From: Viola odorata
Taxonomy: Eukaryota > Streptophyta > Magnoliopsida > Malpighiales > Violaceae
Direction: 5' to 3'
Length of the DNA stretch: 64,000 nucleotides
Assembly (NCBI GenBank): GCA_963691705.1
Contig: OY829545.1
Location: 45,309,475-45,373,474, forward strand
The notes beneath the pieces were generated by a model. The model did not search any database. It was not told the DNA's origin and worked only from the letters and a program-made list of their open reading frames with translations. Shown here in pieces: positions 45,369 through 55,222 of this stretch. Made by a program: the position numbers and the translations under genes. Positions within the stretch are counted from its first letter, which is position 1. The number at the start of each line of letters is the position of its first letter.

Positions 45369-47699
45369 TCACGGCCCGGGCATGCTGTTGTTCCCCTCGT
45401 CAGGCGGTGGCCTTTTCGCCTGGCTGTAGCCCTCTTCCGTGAGGAACCCGGACTTTTGCTTGAAGAGGCGGATGATGGCGTCAGCATCAAAGAAATGACG
45501 GTCGTGATGCTCAATGAAGCAATCGGCCATGAGACCTGCCGCTTGTTCCGAAAACCACTTGCACTTGTCCGCCGTTTCCTCCTTAAGTGCGGCATTCTTG
45601 CTCTGCTCCGCTTGAAGGGCGGCATCCCCAGCGGCCCGGAGTCCTTTGGCCTCTTCCAACTCTTTCCTCGCAACTCCCAAACTGTTTTCTACACATTGTC
45701 GCTCCTCAACACTCTTCCGCAGCTCCTCTTGAGCTTCATGAAGCTCCCTTTGGTACTTGCTGATTTCTTCCGAGAGCTGATGGTTAGTGTTGTGCCATTC
45801 CTGGGAGGAGGATTGGAGAGAGCTCATTCGTCTCATCATATTTGTGGACCAGTAATGGAAGCCTTGAAAGCTAGAGAACAGATGAGCCCTTATCTGCTGC
45901 AATTGTTCACCCTCGGCAAGGAAGAGGAAGCCTCGCTCTTCCTCCTCAACTGACAGCAGATGTCCTGCTAGTAAAGTGGATGTCGCTAGGGAGCTGTCGC
46001 CTCCTAACGCTGGGAACCCACGCTGGCGAATGTTGCTCAAATCAACTTGATGGGTGGCGGCTCCGCTGGAGAGTATAGTGCTTAACTCAGCCACCATGCG
46101 CGGGGTTTCTATTGGGGGAAGAAGGGGAAAGATTGTCTGAGCCGCAGTGGGAACAAAGAAGAGATCTGGAAGGGACGGAGGGGAACGATTGGACGGCCCA
46201 ACGTCAATATTGAAGCCGCTGGCCGGTAAGTTTGGGAAGTGTTCCTCTACAAGAACCTCTAGAAAGTCCAAGGGATTGCCTGGAGGAGGAGATGATGCGG
46301 CAAAAGAGGAATGAAGTGGCGCAGAGGTAACCTCGTTCCCTGCCGGGCCAGAACCTTGGTCGCCTGTCAAGGGACCGGTATTGGCAATGTCGTCCTGCCT
46401 ATCCTGACCAGCGACAGTGGTGTCCGCTGAAGGGACGTCTTCATTAAGACGTGGTCGCTTGGGACCAAGAATACCCGACAAATCCATGCCGTCGTGTGAA
46501 GGAGTGGCAGAAGAGGCAACAGTAGCGGTATCCTACGCGCAAAGGACAAAGGGGAATTAAGAAACAAATAAAAATACACGGGTGGAAAAATTTTGTAAAA
46601 ACTACCTAAGCAGGAGGACGTGTAGGAGCGATAACGCGAAGGCGGAGAGTCCTTTTCTTTTTCCTAGCAAGAGGAGGATGAGAAGGTGACGCTTGTGTAG
46701 GAGCAATGCCGGGGGAAGAAATTGGAACAGTGGTCGATGTGGCAGTAGCCTCCGCTTGGGGAAGAGAGGAAGACTCAGGCGCAGAAGTGGACGCGCGTGT
46801 GGTATTAGTAGCGGCGCCGGCCGAGGTGGCGGAAAGAGCTCTTTTTTCTCTCTTCTGCTGAGCCCTCTTCTCCCTTTTCTTGATACAATCAGGCTTCCAC
46901 CCGGCGGGAGGATCTGTAGAAATAAGAAAAGAATGTTAGAGTTAGTATTGACATGGAACAGCGATCAGAGGTGTGAAGCTCACTTTGAATGCAATCCTGG
47001 ATGTTGCCTCCGCACGCGAGTTCGCGAGTGCGAACACCAGGGATCTCAGACAGATTCAGTAGTTTGTTCAGCCAGTCTTGGTCAGCTGGCCCTAACTCTG
47101 GCCTGCCGCACGAGGCGGCATCTCTGATGGCTAGATTAAAACCGGTCCGCCACAAAGGCTGGGGCAGATTGATGATGAAGAACCCCTTTTTCCAAGCATC
47201 AATAGAAGATTCAAGGAATAACAGTGTCTAGGTAAAGGGGTTTAAAGCTTCAACATCATAGCGAGGCGATATCGCTATGATGCCGTTATTGTGATGGTAT
47301 AATTGAAAGAGGGAGCGGAGCAACAACAAGGAAGGAGATTCATTCCCTATATGTCTACAGAGGGCTATAAAGGCATAAATGCCACAGTAGGCGTTTGGAG
47401 TCAGTTGGGCAGCATTTAAATCAAACTCAGAAAGTAATTCAGCAATCAAAGGATCTAGAGGCAACCGAAAGTCATAATGGAATATTTTGGCGTAAAGAAC
47501 CCTACGGTTGCCGGGTAATTCGCTGTTGAGGTGAAGGGATTTTGGGGGCAACTTCGGTGGAGTACCCCTCCAACTGGTCGATGGTGGCATTATAGCTACG
47601 CAGGCGCTGTCGAAGGACGGCGGTGGAAGTAATGGTGGAAACAGTGGTATTAACATCCCCCTCCCCAGCAGGGCGGGGATAACGGCGATTAGGAGCCAT
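45369..47699 (-). pseudogene. Antisense gene 1 of element C (Transposase_28-type domain + coiled coil)
   Basis: Same three-exon plan as in A, B and D. Exon 1 is 47699-46984 (start MAPNRRYPR; domain with FRLPLDPL and LNAAQLTPN). Intron 1 (46983-46914) has GTGAGC and TTTCTACAG. Exon 2 (46913-46606) is Ala/Thr/Ser-rich with an ARKKKRT basic patch. Intron 2 is 46605-46533. Exon 3 (46532-45369) has a conserved FLAEGEQ..., HYW block and a coiled coil, 372 residues open from 46487. Breaks: a frameshift near 47535, TAG at about 47230 where relatives have TGG, and TAG as the last codon of exon 2 (46608-46606). It was probably functional until recently. The biochemical role is unknown. Confidence 0.85.
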
Positions 47700-47865
47700 G
47701 AGCAAGGTAAAAGAGGAATAGAAAGGAAGGTACCTGTGGTGAGAAGAAAATTGAAGCACCCGGGCGGCGGCGGATTGTAGGAGGAAGAAGAGGAATTGTT
47801 TTCCTTCTTTTTCGTTTCTTTAAAAGAGAGAGGTAATAAAAGATAGGAAGAAAGCACGTGGGGTT

Positions 47866-47873
47866 TTTATATA
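47866..47873 (-). promoter_or_regulatory. TATA box of antisense gene 1 (element C)
   Basis: TATATAAA on -, 167 nt upstream of the start codon; the element A box is 172 nt upstream. Confidence 0.72.
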
Positions 47874-48075
47874 TAAACCCTAGGAACTAAAGGGGATGAT
47901 GGGGTCAAGCGATCGAGGCATGTGACGTGTCAAGGGCAGTGAAGCGCGGGAAGCGAAAACAACTCTTGAGGAGCGAAAAGACGTGTTCAGCCCGCCAGTC
48001 CCATTAGCGCTCCCCATTGATGACACGTGGGCTCGGAGCATCATGACTGTCTTCTCCGTATCAAACAAAGAAAGT

Positions 48076-48094
48076 CAGAGCATTAAATGCTCTG
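48076..48094. promoter_or_regulatory. Palindrome CAGAGCATT-A-AATGCTCTG
   Basis: Nine-base perfect arms around one central base, 56-60 bp beyond the G-box. Element A has AGCATTTAATGCT at the same distance (6955-6967), and a related ACATTTAATGCT lies upstream of antisense gene 3 (51652). It is a candidate binding site for a dimeric factor. Confidence 0.55.
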
Positions 48095-48370
48095 AAAAGG
48101 GCGCAGTCAAACCCGGTGGAAATGAGCGACAAGCCGTAATGGCGCGACATGCAAAAGGCGCGAGAAAAAGTAATGAAGCGGCATATGATAAAGAGCGACA
48201 TCGTCAAGAAACACACATTATTCGGTCAAGATTGTAAGGTACGACAATTATTACAAGCAAAGAGGCGATGACAAAGTCCAAATGAAAAAATAATACAACA
48301 AGGGCGTAAGTAGAGAAGCGATGTCACCAATCAAGCGGCATCAAATAGGCTTCCTCCAGGCGTTGACTTG

Positions 48371-50528
48371 TCACTCCTCTTTGGAGGAGAGGAAACCCTC
48401 TTGGCTTTCATCAATCTCTTTCATCCTCGCGGAGGCGTATCTGGCAACCTCAGTAGGATCAGCGGCCCTACTGCGGTGCTGATCTGTCACCCCGGCGACA
48501 AAGGCCTGTCCAGTCTTTTTCTTCCACCATGCCACTTTCTTGAAAGCTTTCGACAGGTCGGCATCGCGGGATGATACCTCCTCAAGAAGGAATGAGTTCT
48601 TCTTTCTCTCAGCCACCAGCTCAGCCTCCAAAGCTTCGACCTGGGCTTTTCCTTTAGATCTTTCCCGAGTAAGGTCAGCACGGCACCCGCGCAGTTCGGC
48701 CTGAGCGCGTTTGTGGAGTCGCGACAACTCCTCTACCTTTGCTAGCGCACCAGAGTCTTGAGATTGTGTACCACGAGCCTTGATAAAGTAATGAAGTTGT
48801 CGAAAAGCAGCAAGGCAGTTGTTCATGACGCGCATGTACTGAACTTCGGGAGGAAGTTGCAGCAGTCTACTCTCCTCCTCGGAGGCGCGAAACATTTCAC
48901 AAGCCAAGATAGTCGTGGGCTGATCTTGCGATAAGGGGTCTGATATGCCCAGGGCGCGGAACCCCTCAGTCCCAAACTTTGACAGATTTAGTCGGTGAGA
49001 AGGGGCCCCTTGAGGCCCGTCGCGGGAAAGGTCAGCAACAAAGGAAGGGGTGGAGATACCGCCTGAGCCCCCAACGTCTCGAATTGAAGTAATGAACAAC
49101 GGACAAGGGGACTTGGGAGGAAAGTGAGAAGAACCAGGTCCACTGGGGATAGAGGAAGGCACATCAGGAATGCAGCGGCCAATGGGCGAGTGTGGAGGCT
49201 CCATTACAGGAGTGGAGTCTGCAGCGGACGAGGGCATCGTCGCGGCAGTAGAGGTTTTATTGGGAGCGACCAATCCAAGAGGCGAGGAAGCGCCACCCAG
49301 AGAAGTCGCGCTCTCCTTTGTCGCACCAGGAGAAATGGTAGTCTCAGAAGCGACGACATTTGCGGTATTGGCAGGGGGAGATTGAGTCGCCACCCTTGTC
49401 ACCTGAGCTTCGCTTGCTTCCCTTAGCTTCTTCCGTTGAGCTGAGGAAGCCGGGCGGAGGCTCAACTCTATGTCCATGTCCTCAACTCCGTAGGAGAAAA
49501 TCTTTGTCTCAGTCACTGGCAAACCAGACCCGGACCTCTTCTTCTGACTGGGCAACCAGTTCTCTACGAAGCGGGAAGTGCGGAGAGAGGAACCGCTTTC
49601 CCTTGAAAGAATTTCGTCTAAAGCTCTTTTCTTTATGGGCATACGGTGATCAGTTCGAGCCCCAGCGGAAGTAGAGGGTGCAGTTGTTGAAGGGGCGACA
49701 ACCTTGTGAGAAGCGTCACCCTCAGAGAGCGGACGAGCGATAGTTTCCCCTGCGAAGAAGTAATGTTAGTAAGCAAGGGGGAAGCAAGGCAGCGGCGAAG
49801 CTCAAAAGCTCACCTATGGCACACTCAGTTAAAGGCTTGTACAAGGTAAAGTTTCAGATCTGGAAAGAGGACTCCATCTCCAGTAAGGCGTTGGCCTGAT
49901 CCAACTCTTCCCTAGACAGAGGCGCTGGCCTCGCCCAATCAACCACCTCCAGGTTGAAATCAGGACGCCACAGGCGAGAGGGTAATTCGACGACAAAGAA
50001 GTCGTTCTTCCAATTATTGACGCTTCCCTCAAATCCTTGAAATTTCTGCCAAAAAGGCCTCACTAGAGCGTCATCCCATCTTGGAATAATATTAATGAAG
50101 CCGTCGCGAAAAACCAGAGTCAAGAACTTGCGAAATAAAGTGACAGAGGGAGCAAGAATATCTTTTAATTCGCAGGCACGAAGGAAGGCGTAGATGCAGC
50201 TCCATGTGGGAGGGGTAATCTGCGCAGGGTTAAGCCAGTGCTCACGCAGCACACGCTCTAGCGTGTCATGAACTGGGAGGCGGAACCCATATTGAAACAT
50301 CTTAAAATAAAGAATCCTATGAGTTTTCCAGAGCCGGCTATGAAGCCTCATGGTGTCAGAAGGAATAGTGGGGCGATAGCCGCAGGGGAAGGTAATATTA
50401 TTGCTTTCCAGTTCAAGACGTAACACAGTGGGGCAAGTAAAGATGCTAGGAGTATTTTCAAGCTCGGGATATCGAGAAATTGGCCTAGGGGTAGCTAAAG
50501 AACTAGATTGAGATCTCGTGCGAGGCAT
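48371..50528 (-). pseudogene. Antisense gene 2 of element C (second Transposase_28-type gene), one stop
   Basis: Diverged paralogue of antisense gene 1. Exon 1 (50528-49814; MPRTRSQSS) carries the domain (FRLPVHDTL, LNPAQITPP, then WKNDFFVVELP). Its donor ATAG/GTGAGC and phase 1 equal those of gene 1. The intron is 49813-49750. Exon 2 (49749-48371) is Ser/Pro-rich and then coiled-coil (from about residue 270 of the 423 after Met 49642), ending GFLSSKEE. No second intron is needed, unlike gene 1. One TGA at 49856-49854 just before the donor is the only break. Upstream lie a G-box (50790-50795) and a weak TTTTAAAAG in place of a TATA box. The same gene's tail survives in element A at 7195. Confidence 0.85.
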
Positions 50529-51045
50529 CATAGATAAAGCAGCAAAGGAAAATCAAAAGTAAGATCGAGCAGAATACCTTGAGAAAGAGAAGGCTGAAGT
50601 TGATAAGTGAATCGCCTGGATGCGAATGAGAGAATTTCCTCGGAGCGAGCTAAAAATGAAGAAAATTATGAAGTATAAAAAGGAGCAAAAAGGTACAAGG
50701 AAGAAACGTGTTTCCTTTTAAAAGAGACGGTGGAAGAGTCAGACAGAAGGGCAACCTATTACAGCAAGACACGTATGAGGCAAGCGGGACACGTGGGAAG
50801 ACCCTGATAGAGACTTAAACTCAAGCGCTTGCCTTGAATTTCGCAAAAGAAAGGTCCTCTAATTACAAAAAACCCCCAGAAAGAGGATCCTATGAAGCGG
50901 TAATCGGCTAGTCCAGCGGCGATTAACCCATAAGAGCGACGTTATACTAAAAGCAAAAAAGAAAAAGGCAAGCGGCATTTTACTTCACAACATTTTTTAT
51001 TTATTAAAAAGAAAGCCAGCGGCATCTACAACAAGTGCGGCGTTG
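50529..51045 (-). other. Upstream region of antisense gene 2 (element C)
   Basis: Gene-free. The leader has a possible CAAG/GTATTC donor about 50 nt before the start codon. The G-box GACACGTGGG lies at 50789-50798. From 50935 it merges into the A/T-rich 3' flank of antisense gene 3. Confidence 0.55.
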
Positions 51046-51534
51046 TCAATCTTCGTCCATCCAATCAACCTCAAAAACATAATCATAGTCCTCCGGAGGC
51101 GATGGCGACTCATTATTATAGAAAGGGAAGGGCTCGTCCATCCTGAAAGGCCTTTTACGAAGCCTAGTCACAGGACATGTCGTGGGAGCAGTGTCCTCTT
51201 TCGAAGCGGCACGGGAGCTTTCTCCCGGGGTCGGGCCGACCAGTTCCGGAGCGGCATCTGGCACAGAAATTTTATCCTTGGGAAAAGGACAAGGAACGGA
51301 CGGAGATGCTTCGTCTTTTTGCTGCAGTGAGAGATAGTGAGGCTCAAAGTTGGCAAAGAAGGATTCGAAAGATCGCTTCTTTGTTTTCTTCGATCTCTTA
51401 CGACCCCGGCGCTTCACAAGACGTTTGGCAGGCCTCCAGGGAGGCGTGAGCGGAGGATTGTCGGAATCGGGAGAAGTTGGAGGGGTCGGAGGAGAGTCGC
51501 AAGAAGCAGTGTACAAAAAGCGGGAGTCAGCCAT
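51046..51534 (-). CDS. Antisense gene 3 of element C: small protein with basic patch and acidic tail
   Basis: Intact 162-residue frame on -, starting MADSRFLYT. It has a Pro-rich N-terminus (PPTPPTSPDSDNPPLTPP), then RRGRKRSKKTKKR at about residues 42-54, which reads as a nuclear or nucleolar signal. A Ser/Pro-rich middle follows, then a strongly acidic aromatic tail (DYDYVFEVDWMDED). TATATAAA lies 66-73 nt upstream of the start. I recognise no family. The layout suggests a nuclear regulatory protein, which is inference only. The three signals in a row (TATA, open frame, ACATTTAATGCT motif upstream) make it a credible gene. Confidence 0.6.
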   Translation of the reverse strand: MADSRFLYTASCDSPPTPPTSPDSDNPPLTPPWRPAKRLVKRRGRKRSKKTKKRSFESFFANFEPHYLSLQQKDEASPSVPCPFPKDKISVPDAAPELVGPTPGESSRAASKEDTAPTTCPVTRLRKRPFRMDEPFPFYNNESPSPPEDYDYVFEVDWMDED

Positions 51535-52084
51535 GGAAATATCAGTAACAATAAGAAGAAAGGAGAAAAAAGATGAGCAGAAAAGGAAGGGAAGAACCCT
51601 TTATATAGCCGAGGGGAGGAAGCGTGCATGCCTCTCCGCGTATTATCGAGGACATTTAATGCTATCAGAGGTAGCGTCTGTTGGGAGGAAAGATCTGACT
51701 CCGCAACTATTAAAAATCTGCACCAACCAGGAGGCGCCGAAACAGTTGCCCAATCCGTTAACACGGAAAAGACGGCGCAAAAATATATTCTGAATGGACG
51801 TGGCTTGAAAGAGTCATCATTATGAGCCAGATAGGCAAATAACGTGGCAAGATCCCAAGGGACATCAAGTTCGAAATTAATGAGAACTAAAGTTGCTTTT
51901 CAAGAGGAGCGGCATAAGAAAGAAGAAAATATCAACGACGCGACAAGCGAATAAGGGAAAGCATATTCATTTATTTAAAAGGGCTTAACAGCCTAAGAGT
52001 ACAAAAAGGCCTGATGGCCCAGAGTTACAAAAGATGGCCCCAGAGGAGCACAGAGAGACGCGCCAAGAGGACCCCTATTGCTGG
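51535..52084 (-). promoter_or_regulatory. Promoter region of antisense gene 3 (element C)
   Basis: Gene-free. Holds the TATA box (51607-51600), the ACATTTAATGCT motif (51652-51663) and ACGTGG cores near 51801 and 51842. The remainder, toward 52084, is the 3' flank of antisense gene 4. Confidence 0.6.
51600..51607 (-). promoter_or_regulatory. TATA box of antisense gene 3
   Basis: TATATAAA on the minus strand in the context GGCTATATAAAGGG, 66 nt before the start codon. Confidence 0.72.
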
Positions 52085-52471
52085 TCAGGCGTTTGACCCA
52101 GCGTCATCATCGTCCCATTCCAGGAAAGGAATTTCCCTAAGGGCGTCCGCTAGGGCCGTCAGTTCAGAAGAGTAGGCCCTCATGCTCTTCAGGTAGCATC
52201 CCAGCAAGTCCTTCCTATGCTGCAGTGTTGTCATCAGTAGCTGAATCTGAGAAATAGCCACCGACAGCTTCACCGCTTTCTCCACGGGACTGAAGTCCTC
52301 CATGGTAAAGGCAGCTTGCCTAGCCTGCAGGGGAGTCAGCATCCCTTGAAGCTCCAGTATGTCCTCCAAGGTCTTCACGCTCAGCGACCCCAAGAAATCG
52401 GTGTCTGCCTGAGTTATGTTCCTCAGGGCATGGGTTTTGGAGAGTAGGAAGTTTTTGGTGACTTCGTCCAT
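52085..52471 (-). CDS. Antisense gene 4 of element C: 128-residue helical protein
   Basis: Intact frame on -, starting MDEVTKNFLL and ending in an acidic WDDDDAGSNA. The sequence looks all-helical (VKTLEDILELQGML, VEKAVKLSVAISQIQLL, SSELTALADALREI), with no basic patch or membrane segment. TATAAATA lies 82-89 nt upstream. It sits about 230 bp inside the 3' LTR and transcribes away from it. I recognise no family. It is not seen in A, B or D because those copies are cut or run out before this position. Confidence 0.6.
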   Translation of the reverse strand: MDEVTKNFLLSKTHALRNITQADTDFLGSLSVKTLEDILELQGMLTPLQARQAAFTMEDFSPVEKAVKLSVAISQIQLLMTTLQHRKDLLGCYLKSMRAYSSELTALADALREIPFLEWDDDDAGSNA

Positions 52472-52700
52472 GAAAAGAAGAGAGATGAGGAAATTCGAAG
52501 AGAGAGGTGAAAAAGTTGTGAGAATTATGAAGCAAGTGCAAAATAAAAGGCCTATTTATAGACTTCGGAAAAAGGCATTTTGAAGATATTCCTTTATCTA
52601 TCGTCGAGCTCGCATTGGGGGAGAGACCTCTGAAGGGACAGGACCGGAGATGCGGCAATAGCCCTTGGTAAACACTCGGGCTAGTTTTCGTTTGGGCATA
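52472..52700 (-). promoter_or_regulatory. Promoter of antisense gene 4 and 3' LTR junction
   Basis: TATAAATA on - at 52560-52553. From 52600 to 52700 there is no clear polypurine tract directly before the LTR; the last bases are TTTGGGCATA. A purine-rich stretch at 52617-52653 could serve, but it lies 50-80 bp away. Confidence 0.6.
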
Positions 52701-53230
52701 TGATAACTATTGATACCACTGAAGCGGCATCTCCACTACCCCGCCGGGTGACCCGGCCATCATACTGTACCTGTCGCGGGAGACGAGGCCCTGTTTATGC
52801 CGCCCTTAGCCTGGCGACCGGCCCTGGGATGGTCGACTTCAGCGGGGGGCTCTCATGTGACATCCGCACGGCGGCATCCCATCCCAGGTCATCCGTGACG
52901 TCACTCCGCGTGACGTCACCCGTGTGACATCACTCAAGGCCATTCCAGCGGCATATACCACACCAGCGACACCTACCAGGGACTATTCCTACCCCTGTCG
53001 GTACACTCTTCCCTTTGTCTATAAATACCCTCACCTTTTCAGACAAGAGGGTAAGCTGAAGATAGCGTACTGAACCCCTGCCACTTTTACTACTCACACT
53101 GACTTTGGCATCGGAGTGTTTACGCCGGAGACCCCCTCCGGCGCATTGCAGGTGACGAAGACCCCCGCACAGTGTTCCCGACCGCCCCAGATCAAGCCAA
53201 TCCTACTCCATATCCCCCAGACTCTTATCA
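52701..53230 (+). repeat. 3' LTR of element C (530 bp)
   Basis: Matches 39546-40075 with about nine differences. The TATA box is at 53020-53027 and bZIP-type sites at 52896-52932. It ends TCTTATCA, followed by the duplication. Confidence 0.97.
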
Positions 53231-53235
53231 CCGGT
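53231..53235. repeat. Target site duplication CCGGT, right (element C)
   Basis: Same five bases as 39541-39545. Confidence 0.95.
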
Positions 53236-54548
53236 AGCCTTAGCATAGCCGACGGATGACACTCTGGTAGTGTTGCGCTTGAGCGCAAACATCATATAGG
53301 TGTAACTGGTAACATTGTCCCCTCAACTAACCTGTTTCCCGCTAGCCTTCCTTGCCCTCGGTATATATTTCTCGTAAGACTATCTGGCTTTCGGTAAGTT
53401 TGCGTAGCAACCTTTAGCTTTCTTGCTAGGTCGCCAATATATAGGTGACCTTGGCCTTTCGATAGTCCCTCAATGGCTCTTGCAGCTCCCGTTAGGCAGT
53501 ACAAGGCTTCTGATAGCCCTAATCCGGTAGACCTCCGAGTCACCCGATAGGTCATTCTCCGGCTGACTGACCCTTGGGGCGGGAGCCCATGGTTGAAGGG
53601 CCGTGATCACATCACTACTACTACTCTTAGTAGGTGCACCAAAGATTGTCTTTGTTCTTCCTCCATTATCCTTCTCTATGCTGATCACACCTTTCCTTCT
53701 CTTGATTGTTAGTTTTAATAGTTGACATGGTAAATGGGAAGTAGGAGAAGAAAGATGACAAATAAGAAGTGATAATAGTGATGGCGACTGAGATGAGCAG
53801 GAGAGAAATCAAATATGAACATTTAGCAATGAAGGCTGAAATTTAAATAGACACAAAATTGCAGCAACAAAAGCTACTAAAAAAAAAGAGGATAATCCTC
53901 AAGGAATTTCCTATAGCTCCGCTACCATTACATTGGTATATATATACACATATGGGGGTAATTAAAGCACTAAATTATGGAAGAAAAATGACTAAAAATT
54001 AGGGTCAACAAAACCACTAATTAAGCTACCAATCAAAGAGCAAATTTATCTCCCATATTGTAAGTCAGATTAGAATTTTCAACAATCCTTTATCTCATGT
54101 TTGCAATTTTACTTTATATGCCACGTCACTGATGTATACATGGCAAGTTGACACGTCATCAATGTGGCAGCATTGACATGTAATAATAAGGTCAACTTAA
54201 GTGATTTTTTAAGATGTCAATTTGCACGTGGTTTATTGTATTTCTTTAATTTTTTTGGATTATTGCAGTATAAGGTTTCCATCGAAACGAAGAAGTGTCT
54301 TAAACCTCAATACAAAACCGTTATTTCTACCTTACTTTCCTATTGAAGGTTCAAAAACTTCGGGCATAAGTAAAACTCTTCCTTTGTATCAACCTCACCT
54401 ATCTTTCCATCCTCCTCACCTCACTTATTTTTTTCTTTCATTACTTTTAAATACAAAAAATCAAACTATTGCATAAAGTATAATGATATACTATGTTTAC
54501 CCTTCTTGCACAAATGACTTGTACTAAAGAAACAACTTGTAGTATACT
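53236..54548. other. Unidentified region between elements C and D
   Basis: Left part (to 53570) continues the CGGTAG-rich sequence left of element C. The part at 53570-53700 has an open minus-strand stretch (IFGAPTKSSSS, ALQPWAPAPR) without a good ATG and with no family I know. From 53700 to 54548 it is AT-rich and gene-free. It has ACGT cores at 54122-54128 and 54151-54158 and a G-box CACGTG at 54225-54230. It may be host intergenic DNA or an old element. Confidence 0.4.
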
Positions 54549-55137
54549 TGATAACAATATCCCTAACAACAAGGGCATTTTCGTCTTATACCCCGCGGTT
54601 TGGGAAAAAAGTTGTCACTACCGCCCCGGCAGCATTGAGGCTATCGCCTCTCTCTCTATGTGATCGACACTGGGATGGTCGACATCAGCAAGGGGGTCCC
54701 ACACATTACACTGTCATGACACAGGGCGTTATCCCATCCCAGGCCAAGCTAGGCATCTCGAGAGGAGCATGGACGTTGCCTTGCCTAGATAACGCCTACC
54801 CCCATATCTATATCTAACACAGTGATAGCGCATTCCATCAGCGAGGCACTCTAACCCCCCCCCCCCCTCTGACGGGAGCGTTAGCACCTTGTGACCAAGA
54901 TCACCCAGAGATACTCCATTTTTGCCTATAAATACCTCCACCACGAAGGAGAAAGGTAAGCCTAAGATTGCTAGCCAAAGCTCTGCTATTTTACACAATC
55001 ACTACTGACTTAAGTATTGGAGTGTTTACGCCGGAGACCCCCTCCGGCGTTGTGCAAGTACATCGGACACCGTGGACGGTCGACCTCTAGAACCATAATC
55101 CTCTACTACCCTTCAGCGAATAGTCTGAATCTTATCA
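54549..55137 (+). repeat. 5' LTR of element D (about 589 bp)
   Basis: TGATAACAATATCC...ATCTTATCA. It shares the TATA box and the GGAGTGTTTACGCCGGAG motif with C, and the TGATAACAAT start with B. It contains an 11-base C run near 54857. Confidence 0.88.
54927..54934 (+). promoter_or_regulatory. TATA box of the D LTR
   Basis: TATAAATA followed by CCTCCACC. Confidence 0.72.
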
Positions 55138-55140
55138 AAT

Positions 55141-55160
55141 TGGTGCTTTCATTGAGAGCT
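55141..55160 (+). other. Primer binding site of element D
   Basis: TGGTGCTTTCATTGAGAGCT, three bases after the LTR end and identical to element B. Confidence 0.8.
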
Positions 55161-55222
55161 TTGGTTTTATTAAGTGAGCATCCTTAATAGCCAAGCTCTA
55201 TTTTCTTAAAATCTGAAGGATT

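Larger units (their letters stand above)
47700..48370 (-). promoter_or_regulatory. Promoter region of antisense gene 1 (element C)
   Basis: Gene-free. Contains the minus-strand TATA box (47873-47866), G-boxes CACGTG at 47855-47860 and 48024-48029, and the palindrome CAGAGCATTAAATGCTCTG at 48076-48094. Order and spacing match the same region of element A. Confidence 0.7.
39546..53230 (+). mobile_element. Element C: complete Tat-family insertion with four antisense genes (13.7 kb)
   Basis: Bounded by two 530-bp LTRs and the 5-bp duplication CCGGT on both sides. Contents in order: primer site, gag-protease-partial RT, three tandem arrays, antisense genes 1 to 4 on -, then the 3' LTR. It lacks the second half of RT, both RNase H domains and the integrase. 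It therefore either moved with help from another copy or lost them after insertion. The LTRs differ at about nine positions by eye, making this the youngest insertion that can be dated here. Confidence 0.96.
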
